This document shows positions 6,568-13,295 of a stretch of 31,373 bases of DNA, piece by piece; the stretch's first letter is position 1, and each line of letters begins with the position of its first letter. The stretch spans positions 1 to 31,373 of the forward strand of contig CAYQLK010000009.1 of assembly GCA_964418515.1 (NCBI GenBank), read 5' to 3'. The notes below the pieces were generated by a model. It saw nothing but the letters and a program-made list of their open reading frames with translations, was not told where the DNA came from and made no database searches. The translations under genes were made by a program, and so were the position numbers. This DNA is from CAYQLK01 sp964418515 (lineage in GTDB: Bacteria; Patescibacteriota; Microgenomatia; CAYQLK01).

Positions 6568-8547
6568 ATGAATATTTTAGTACCACACTCTTGGCTTTTG
6601 GATTTTATTAAAACCAATGTAACTCCCGACAAACTTGCTCAAACCGTTTCATTGTGTGGGCCTTCATTCGAAAGGTTACACAAAAAAGGCAAAGAAACAA
6701 TCTACGACATCGAGATAACCACGAATCGACCAGATACCGCCTCAGTGATTGGTATTGCCAGAGAGACTGCCACCATCCTGCCAGAGTTCGGAATCAGGGC
6801 CAAATTTGTGGACCCTTTTAACACCAAACCATCTTTTTCGGTACAAAAATCATCAACTCTTCCAATCAAAATCAAAGCCTCAAAAGACACAGTCTTGAGG
6901 TTTTCAGCAATTGTTATTGATAACGTAGAAATCAAAAAATCTCCGCTCAAAATAGCTAAACGTCTTGAGAATGTTGGCATAAGGCCAATAAACAATCTTG
7001 TAGATCTGACAAATTACATCATGACTGAAACAGGTCAACCAATGCACGCTTTCGATTACGATTCTATTGTTGGCCAAACTGCCAGCGTCGAACTAAGTCG
7101 CGTTGGAGAAAAAATGACCACTCTCGACGGTAAGGAACACTCACTACCACAAGGTTCAATCATCATTCGTGATACTAAAAGAATAATTGATTTAGCTGGC
7201 ATCATGGGAGGAGAAAATTCTCAAATTACCTCGCAAACCACCAGAATTTTATTAACCTCAGCCGTTTATAGCCCCAAAAGAATTAGATCAACTTCACTCA
7301 AACTTGCTCACCGTACTCAAGCGGCCACACTTTTTGAAAAAGGAATCGACCCCGAACAATCAATCAAGGTGCTCGATAGGTCAGTTAAACTTTTATCAAA
7401 ACTCTCTCCCAAAAGTCGCATCGCCAGCGATTTAATCGACATTTATCCCACACCAAGCAAAGCCAAAACAGTTAGCCTTAGTCATGAGCTTTTGGAAAAA
7501 TACCTGGGTATCGAAATCAGCCCAAAGACCGTCGTTAGGATTTTAAACGGCCTTCAAATCAACACCAGCTACCAAAAAACCACCAAAAAATACCTAAGTA
7601 CAATTCCATCACATAGATTAGCCGATATGGAGATAGAACAAGATTTAATAGAGGAAATCGCACGCATCTATGGCTATCACAAGCTGCCCTCGACACTTCC
7701 TCCTCAATTAGAAAAAATCACTCCCAAACAATCTCAATTTGTAATCGAAGAAATAATCAAAAAAATCCTTATAAAGCACGAATTTAATGAAGTGTATAAC
7801 AGTCCGATTATCTCCAAAGAGCTTCTTGAACAAACAGAAACGCAAGAGAATAAAACAGTCAAAATCACCAACCCCATAAGTGAAAACATGTATATGCGAC
7901 CCAGTTTACTGCCATCAATGTCACAAACCGTCGAACTTAATCTCAAATACACACCCCGATTCAGCTTATTTGAGCTGGCAAATATTTATATTCCTCAAAA
8001 ATTATCTCCACTACCTTTAGAAAAAATGCAATTTTGTTTGTTTACAAACACATTTTCAGTCTCAGAATTTAAAGGTCTAATTGAACAAATTCTAACTAGA
8101 CTTGGTATCAAATTTACTATCTCTTTCGACAACCAAAATAGCGAGTTTGATACTGATCAGTCCGTAAAATACCTATCTAATAAATTAGAACTCGTAACAC
8201 TTGGAGTGGTTAAAAAATCTCATAACCTTGGTTTTTTTGCCATAATCGATACCGTAAACATCATCAAAATAGCCAAGCCCAAAGTCTCATTTACACCGAT
8301 TCCAACTTATCCCCCAACTTTTGAAGACATTACACTCGAAACGCCAATCGATACCAAGGTGGGCCAAATAGTTTCAAAAATATTAAAGATAAGTCCAAAA
8401 ATAACAAACATTAGCTACATTGAAGGTTTTACCAAAAAAACCAAAATCGCTCATACCTTCAAACTTGAACTCAGAGATAACAAAAAAACCATTACCAAAG
8501 AAGAGGCGACAGAAATAAAAACAAAAATCACAAATAACTTTAAATAG
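6568..8547 (+). CDS. pheT: phenylalanyl-tRNA synthetase beta subunit, short form
   Basis: Structural and editing partner of PheS. The 659-residue protein is well below the usual length of about 790-800. After the first 45 residues it goes straight to IEITTNRPDTASVIGIAREtype sequence, so the EMAPII-like tRNA-binding OB domain normally inserted there is missing. The B3/B4 editing region (NLVDLTNYIMTETGQPMHAFD, IMGGENSQI), the B5 domain near 330-400, the catalytic-like domain and a C-terminal FDX-ACB anticodon-binding domain (PPTFEDITLETP onward) are present. The ATG has AAGGTAGGT upstream at good distance. No terminator was seen at its end. Confidence 0.95.
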   Translation: MNILVPHSWLLDFIKTNVTPDKLAQTVSLCGPSFERLHKKGKETIYDIEITTNRPDTASVIGIARETATILPEFGIRAKFVDPFNTKPSFSVQKSSTLPIKIKASKDTVLRFSAIVIDNVEIKKSPLKIAKRLENVGIRPINNLVDLTNYIMTETGQPMHAFDYDSIVGQTASVELSRVGEKMTTLDGKEHSLPQGSIIIRDTKRIIDLAGIMGGENSQITSQTTRILLTSAVYSPKRIRSTSLKLAHRTQAATLFEKGIDPEQSIKVLDRSVKLLSKLSPKSRIASDLIDIYPTPSKAKTVSLSHELLEKYLGIEISPKTVVRILNGLQINTSYQKTTKKYLSTIPSHRLADMEIEQDLIEEIARIYGYHKLPSTLPPQLEKITPKQSQFVIEEIIKKILIKHEFNEVYNSPIISKELLEQTETQENKTVKITNPISENMYMRPSLLPSMSQTVELNLKYTPRFSLFELANIYIPQKLSPLPLEKMQFCLFTNTFSVSEFKGLIEQILTRLGIKFTISFDNQNSEFDTDQSVKYLSNKLELVTLGVVKKSHNLGFFAIIDTVNIIKIAKPKVSFTPIPTYPPTFEDITLETPIDTKVGQIVSKILKISPKITNISYIEGFTKKTKIAHTFKLELRDNKKTITKEEATEIKTKITNNFK

Positions 8548-8590
8548 TTCTAGGGTCTTATTTATTCAATAATCTCTCGACTACACACCC

Positions 8591-8619
8591 TTGACATATA
8601 TATAACTATAGGGTATAAT
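8591..8619 (+). promoter_or_regulatory. full-consensus sigma-70 promoter of the 8626 transcript
   Basis: TTGACA (8591-8596) and TATAAT (8614-8619) are exactly 17 bp apart, the best promoter match in the window. The -10 lies inside ACTATAGGGTATAAT (8605-8619), which matches a palindrome at 19010-19024 at 13 of 15 positions. Transcription should begin near 8626. Confidence 0.85.
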
Positions 8620-8625
8620 TATCAC

Positions 8626-9272
8626 AATGAATAGCTTAATTGCTGTTCATGGTTCTTTCATATTATGTGGAGGTAATAGACGTGAGGCCGCCAAATCCTT
8701 CTGGTCTGTAACAAGCCAATAGAAGGTGGCCGAGGACTCCATTTTTATCGTGACCAAATCGCCAATCGTCCAAGGTTAATCCCGCAGAGCAAATACGCGG
8801 CACAAAAACCTAGGGCAGTTAAGGAGCACGACCACATATGGATGTCTGATTCTGTCAGGCTGTTTAGCTTCAACCTTGCTGCTTGCCCCCTATAGGACAA
8901 TCTGCAACAAGAAGTGGATCAGCCCCTTCAAAAAGCCCTCGACCAAAATGAGGGCAAGCGTAGGCGACCGTCAGTCAAGAAACGTCGCCGACTCGGATTC
9001 ACCTTCCGTGCAGCCCAAAATGTTGTTTTCTTTCGTATTTTAAGGAAACAACCTTAAAGGCAATTCCATAAGCACGGTAAAGGGTTAAGAGAGGAGAGTA
9101 GTCATGCAGCGCTGGCCTGAACGCCAGGCCATAAGCCGCGACACGGCATAACGCCTCATCGCTGCCCAGCGTAACAGGGACTTAAAAAAGTCGTAGCCGA
9201 CGAAGCGACAGAAAACAAATTCGTCAATTTCCGCCGTCAAGGCCGGAGCCCACAAAGCTCCGGCCTTTTTTC
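8626..9272 (+). ncRNA. candidate large structured non-coding RNA (unknown class)
   Basis: This 760-bp gap between pheT and the PBP gene holds a promoter-to-terminator unit of about 650 nt with no convincing ORF: every plus frame is broken by stops. G+C is about half by eye count, well above the flanking genes. Perfect or near-perfect helices include 8697-8702/8721-8726 (extended by 8686-8690/8727-8731), 8844-8849/8855-8860, 8935-8940/8950-8955, 8963-8968/8984-8989, 9039-9045/9052-9058, 9113-9119/9125-9131 and 9135-9138/9144-9147 nested in 9106-9111/9160-9165 (a three-way junction), 9179-9183/9188-9192 and 9199-9204/9220-9225. I found no tmRNA, RNase P, 6S, SRP or group II intron landmarks. 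The alternative is a decayed or multi-frame orphan gene. Confidence 0.55.
9239..9272 (+). terminator. strong rho-independent terminator of the 8626 transcript
   Basis: AAGGCCGGAGC (9239-9249) pairs with GCTCCGGCCTT (9257-9267) over 11 bp with a 7-nt loop, and the T run extends to 9271. The minus side has no T run, so it does not obviously end transcripts from the convergent PBP gene. Confidence 0.92.
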
Positions 9273-9309
9273 TTGCCAAAATACTTTGTTTAATTATTAT
9301 TAGGAAAAA

Positions 9310-11943
9310 CTAATCAACCCAAGGCTGACCAACCGAAACATTTATCTCTTTGCTGCCAACACCGCCATTTTTGAGATTACACGCCACCCTAATCTTGTGC
9401 TTACCTTTTTGACCATCTGTAAATAGATATTCAAACTCTGGACTTAAGCCTTGATTTGTTTTGACCTTATTGTCATCGATATACAACTCACACTTTTCAA
9501 CATTACTATCGTCTTTAACCGTAACCTTAGCCTTAATTGTCACCTTCAGATCAACCTGGTCTTTGTCTCTTGGCCTGTCCATATCCAAAATCACATCCGT
9601 ATCAGAAACAGATGATTTGCCATCAGAATTCTCAGTTGGAGGGCGATATCTTTCATCGGTTTGAGTCGCAGCCCAAGCATTAATTCCTTCTTGCCAACGG
9701 TTCTTACCGTCAGTCGAAATAGGATCTTCTTCGTTGAAAACAAAATACTCTTTTTCATCATATTCACCTTTGGCAATTTCAAGATCGTTAGCAAGTTTGC
9801 CTGTAGATTTACTTACCTTTACTTTCTTAAACTTCAAACAATCTTCCGAAGGCTCTGTACCTTTTACAAAATATTCAGCTCTGGTGGCAAAATCCCGACA
9901 CGGCTTACCGCCACCAATTGCATCAATTACTTCCGAGGTAACATTTGAAGGTACCTTAAAATCCTCACTTTTCTTGTCTTTTAATGCATAACTCATGATT
10001 TTGTTCCAAATAGGTGAAGCTCCAGTAAGCCCTGAAGAAATTTTAGGATTCATCGCACTATTGTCATTATTACCAACCCAAACACCAACCACAACCGATG
10101 GCGTATATCCAATCGTCCAGTTATCACGCTTGTCATCCGTTGTACCGGTTTTGACCGAAACAGTCTTTCCAGACACCATTAAACTTGACCCTGTACCAAA
10201 AGCCGAGGATCTTGCGGAGTTATCCAACAAGAAATGAGAAATAATAAATGAGGTTTCTTCACTTAAAACTTTTGGGCCTTCTTTGGGTTTATTTTCTTTG
10301 AGTGTTTTACCTTTACGGTCTTCAATTTTTAATATCGAAACAGGTTCTTGTCTGCGCCCCCCATTGGCAAATACCCCAAAAGCCGTGGTCATATCAATTA
10401 ACTTAACTTCACCACCGCCTAAGGTAACTGACAATCCAAATCGTTTCATATTCTCATTCGTCGGCTCCAAAGTGGAAAGCCCCATATTGTACGCTGTCTG
10501 CAACATGCTCTTTACTCCAACCATAGCTAGCAACTTAACCGCGGGAATATTGTAAGAGTTAGCTAAAGCGTATCTAAGCTGAGTTGGACCATGGAATTTA
10601 CTATCGTAGTTCACAGGCTTATATGGTGGCTGTCCGGCTCCACCAGGAAACTCTGTCGGCGTATCCATAATTACCGTACTCGAGGGCACACCTTCCTCAA
10701 TGGCAGTTGCATAAGTCACAGGTTTAATTGATGATCCAGGCTGCCTTAAAGCTGTCGCAACATTATATTTACCGTCATACTCCTCATCAAAATAATCTTT
10801 CGAACCAATCATTGCCAAAATCTCACCATTTTTTGGGTCAGTCACTACCGCAGCACCATTTGTAGCATTAAGGTCGGCAAGTTTGGTTACCTCGTCATAT
10901 ACAATTTTTTGAGCTTCTTCCTGCAAATCCAAATCCAAACTTGTCGTAACTTTTAAGCCCCCAGATTGCACAACTGATTCACCATACTCTTGTTCTAACT
11001 GTTCACGAATATAAAAAACAAAATGCGGAGCTTTGAAAGTTTCGTTAGATTTCGCAAAAACCACACTCGGTAGTTCCGATACAATCTGCTCTTCTTGTTC
11101 TTTGGTAATGTAATTATCCTCTCGCATCCTTCTTGCTACATCTTTTGATCTATCAATATATGCAGTTGGATTCTGACCAAAAGGCGACAGATATGTCGGC
11201 CTCTGTGGAAGTCCAGCCAAAATTACAGCTTCTGTAAGCGTTAGGTCTTTCGAAGTTTTACCAAAATATAACTGCGAAGCAGCTTCAATTCCCGAAGCAG
11301 TACCACCATACGGAATCTCATTAAGATAAATCTGCAATATTTCATCTTTGGAATATTTTCCCTCGATTTGGACAGCCAAAATAAATTCCTTAAACTTACG
11401 TGTCAAAGTCTGCTCATCAGTTAACAAGGCTTTTTTTACCAACTGCTGGGTAATTGTCGAACCACCCTGCGTGTCTCCAAAAAATACAGTTTTTACAAAA
11501 CCACGAATAAAACCAACCGGACTAAAACCTCCATGTTTATAAAAATTCTGGTCCTCAATTGCAATCGAAGCTTGTGGAACATAAGGCGGAAGACTTTTTA
11601 GCTCAACAAGCGACCTGTTTTCGTTCCCGTAAACGTCATAAAGAAGCTTGCCGTTTCTGTCCAAAATCTTGGTCGACAACTCTTGATCTCTTTCGGTAAG
11701 TTTTGTCGGCGATGGCAAACTCCTTGAAACAATTGCAAAAAGTATTCCAATAAAAACAATCATTACAACCAAACCTGCAATTAAAGCAGTAGTTGCAAAC
11801 GCTACAAGTTTTGCCTTTTTGCTTTTACGCGAAAAAAGTAATCTTTTAGTTGTGCCGGAAAAATAGACTGGTCTTTTATGGCCAGAAGACTGTGGAACCT
11901 TTAACATCCTTATTATTCTAACAATCCAGTTCGTCGTAAACAA
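9310..11943 (-). CDS. class A penicillin-binding protein (PBP1A-like)
   Basis: Bifunctional peptidoglycan synthase of 877 residues. A basic cytoplasmic tail precedes one membrane helix at about 46-73. The GT51 glycosyltransferase domain follows: catalytic Glu130 in IEDQNF, GGSTITQQLVK at 160-170 and the GKYSKDEILQIYLNEIPYGG block near 195-214. The transpeptidase domain has SxxK at Ser404-Lys407, SYN at 463-465 and KTG at 598-600, so both activities look intact. A C-terminal extension beyond about 690 includes an Ig-like segment with cysteines, probably extracellular. The start is a TTG at 11943; an ATG at 11907 would remove 12 residues, and neither has a good Shine-Dalgarno. It is transcribed divergently from tyrS across a 56-bp gap. 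Confidence 0.95.
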   Translation of the reverse strand: MFTTNWIVRIIRMLKVPQSSGHKRPVYFSGTTKRLLFSRKSKKAKLVAFATTALIAGLVVMIVFIGILFAIVSRSLPSPTKLTERDQELSTKILDRNGKLLYDVYGNENRSLVELKSLPPYVPQASIAIEDQNFYKHGGFSPVGFIRGFVKTVFFGDTQGGSTITQQLVKKALLTDEQTLTRKFKEFILAVQIEGKYSKDEILQIYLNEIPYGGTASGIEAASQLYFGKTSKDLTLTEAVILAGLPQRPTYLSPFGQNPTAYIDRSKDVARRMREDNYITKEQEEQIVSELPSVVFAKSNETFKAPHFVFYIREQLEQEYGESVVQSGGLKVTTSLDLDLQEEAQKIVYDEVTKLADLNATNGAAVVTDPKNGEILAMIGSKDYFDEEYDGKYNVATALRQPGSSIKPVTYATAIEEGVPSSTVIMDTPTEFPGGAGQPPYKPVNYDSKFHGPTQLRYALANSYNIPAVKLLAMVGVKSMLQTAYNMGLSTLEPTNENMKRFGLSVTLGGGEVKLIDMTTAFGVFANGGRRQEPVSILKIEDRKGKTLKENKPKEGPKVLSEETSFIISHFLLDNSARSSAFGTGSSLMVSGKTVSVKTGTTDDKRDNWTIGYTPSVVVGVWVGNNDNSAMNPKISSGLTGASPIWNKIMSYALKDKKSEDFKVPSNVTSEVIDAIGGGKPCRDFATRAEYFVKGTEPSEDCLKFKKVKVSKSTGKLANDLEIAKGEYDEKEYFVFNEEDPISTDGKNRWQEGINAWAATQTDERYRPPTENSDGKSSVSDTDVILDMDRPRDKDQVDLKVTIKAKVTVKDDSNVEKCELYIDDNKVKTNQGLSPEFEYLFTDGQKGKHKIRVACNLKNGGVGSKEINVSVGQPWVD

Positions 11944-11999
11944 ATCGACAAGAACTAATGTATTTGGAATTAGCCTGAATTTATGTAAAAATAAAAATC

Positions 12000-13127
12000 A
12001 TGCAAAGCCTAGACGAAGTCTTAACCCGTGGGGTCGACAAAATATATCCTGATAACGACTCACTCAAAACCGCACTCAATGCTAAAAAACTTCGCATTTA
12101 CTGCGGCTTCGACCCAACTGGCAACACCCTGCACCTTGGTCACGTTGTCAATCTTCTCAAACTTCGCGCATTTCACCAGCTTGGACACGATGTTTTTGTG
12201 GTGATTGGTACATTTACTGCCCGCATCGGCGATCCTGATAAAGCCGAAACCCGCACCAAACTAACAATAGACCAAGTCAAAGAAAATGCCTCCGACTACG
12301 TCAGACAAATCAGACTTTTCTTTCCAGAAGTAGATGATGAACACATCAAATACAACTCTGAGTGGTTAGACAAAATGGACTTGTCCGAAATGCTTGAGTA
12401 TTTAAGTTTTTTCACCCACGCCCAAATCATTGAAAGAGACTTATTTCAAGAAAGACTTAAAAAAGGTTCGTCTCTGGCTATGTCTGAGCTAATGTATCCA
12501 ATCATGCAAGCAATCGATAGCGACAAACTTAATATTGACCTCGAACTAGGCGGTGCAGACCAAACCTTCAACATGCTAATCGGCAAAGAGCTCATGCGCA
12601 AAAAAAACAACAAAGAAAAATTCGTTCTAACTAATCGATTATTAGTTGATGAAAAAGGCGAAAAAGCCGGCAAAACCACAGGCAACATGATTGCAATATC
12701 AGATTCTCCAAAAAGTATTTGGGACAAAATTCTGCAACTTCCTAGGGATCTAATTAAACCCTACATGGAGGGTGCAACTGATCTAGACAAAGAGCGAATT
12801 AGAGAACTTACTTCAGACCTTACAAACAGCACAAAGATTAACGAGACACTTACTGAACTTGCCAACTATTTTATAGAAAAAATTCACGATCAAAAATCCG
12901 TTGATCTTTCATCTGAATCAGTTGCCAAAGTTAAACTTACTCCAAACCAAACCTTATTAGATATTGCTATTAGTTCAAACTTGTTTTCAAGTAACTCCGA
13001 AGCCAAAAATAGAATCTCAGAAGGTGTAGTGGTGGGCGACAAAAAAATTACAGACTTTAAGTACCAACTAGGGGATAACGAAAAAGAAATTTATTTTGGT
13101 AAAAAGAATAAAGTCATAAGAGAATGA
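12000..13127 (+). CDS. tyrS: tyrosyl-tRNA synthetase
   Basis: Class I synthetase, 375 residues. YCGFDPTGNTLHLGH carries the HIGH-type motif (His45-Leu-Gly-His48), DLELGGADQTFNM is the tyrosine and tRNA site region, and KAGKTTGN stands in for KMSKS. The C-terminal S4-like RNA-binding domain starts near residue 318 (TPNQTLLDIAI, NRISEGVVVGDKKI). The YCGFDPT context separates it from TrpRS. The ATG lies 56 bp from the divergent PBP start, in an AT-rich region with no clear consensus promoter. The stop codon overlaps the start of a 45-aa membrane peptide by ATGA, so the two are translationally coupled. Confidence 0.96.
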   Translation: MQSLDEVLTRGVDKIYPDNDSLKTALNAKKLRIYCGFDPTGNTLHLGHVVNLLKLRAFHQLGHDVFVVIGTFTARIGDPDKAETRTKLTIDQVKENASDYVRQIRLFFPEVDDEHIKYNSEWLDKMDLSEMLEYLSFFTHAQIIERDLFQERLKKGSSLAMSELMYPIMQAIDSDKLNIDLELGGADQTFNMLIGKELMRKKNNKEKFVLTNRLLVDEKGEKAGKTTGNMIAISDSPKSIWDKILQLPRDLIKPYMEGATDLDKERIRELTSDLTNSTKINETLTELANYFIEKIHDQKSVDLSSESVAKVKLTPNQTLLDIAISSNLFSSNSEAKNRISEGVVVGDKKITDFKYQLGDNEKEIYFGKKNKVIRE

Positions 13128-13261
13128 AAAAAATAACCGTTAAACCTCGCAAACTACTTCCACGCAAAAAGCATTTTAAGTTAGTAGCTAAAATCTTAGC
13201 TCTAATTGCAGGAGTAATAATTATTCTCTCCTCAATCCTTTTGCCCTTAGCTTACTCCTAG
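13124..13261 (+). CDS. 45-residue single-helix membrane peptide coupled to tyrS
   Basis: ATG at 13124 overlaps the tyrS TGA in a classic ATGA junction and the frame runs to TAG at 13259-13261. The first 20 residues are strongly basic (KKITVKPRKLLPRKKHFK) and residues 21-43 form one hydrophobic helix, followed by a two-residue tail, so the predicted orientation is N-in. I do not recognise a family. The overlap, amphipathic design and A+T-rich codons matching tyrS argue that it is real. recG begins 34 bp later. Confidence 0.65.
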   Translation: MKKITVKPRKLLPRKKHFKLVAKILALIAGVIIILSSILLPLAYS

Positions 13262-13277
13262 GTTTGCTTCAAAAGCT

Positions 13278-13283
13278 TATAAT
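13278..13283 (+). promoter_or_regulatory. candidate -10 element for recG
   Basis: A perfect TATAAT lies 12 bp before the recG ATG. No good -35 was found at 16-18 bp, so the call is weak. It would give a leader of about six bases. Confidence 0.35.
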
Positions 13284-13295
13284 TCCAATTAACAT

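Noticed and set aside
6447..6632. 61-codon minus-strand frame in the pheS-pheT gap
   Set aside because: It overlaps the pheT start, has no Shine-Dalgarno or promoter, and the protein shows no recognisable pattern.
9184..9225. A-AAA-AAG heptamer and downstream stem as an IS-type -1 frameshift site
   Set aside because: The zero frame feeding it has an in-frame TAA at 9149 and the -1 frame runs through the terminator; no transposase motifs are present.
8626..9272. tmRNA, RNase P RNA, 6S RNA, SRP RNA or group II intron
   Set aside because: No TLD-type GGATTCGAC or CCA-end pairing, no GAGGAAAGTCC with matching ACAGAA partner at proper distance (a lone ACAGAA occurs at 9208-9213), no SRP Alu/GNAR helix and no domain V signature were found.
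9085..9279. 64-codon minus-strand frame within the structured-RNA locus
   Set aside because: Its frame runs through the terminator hairpin and it has no own promoter; it mirrors the G+C-rich inverted repeats.
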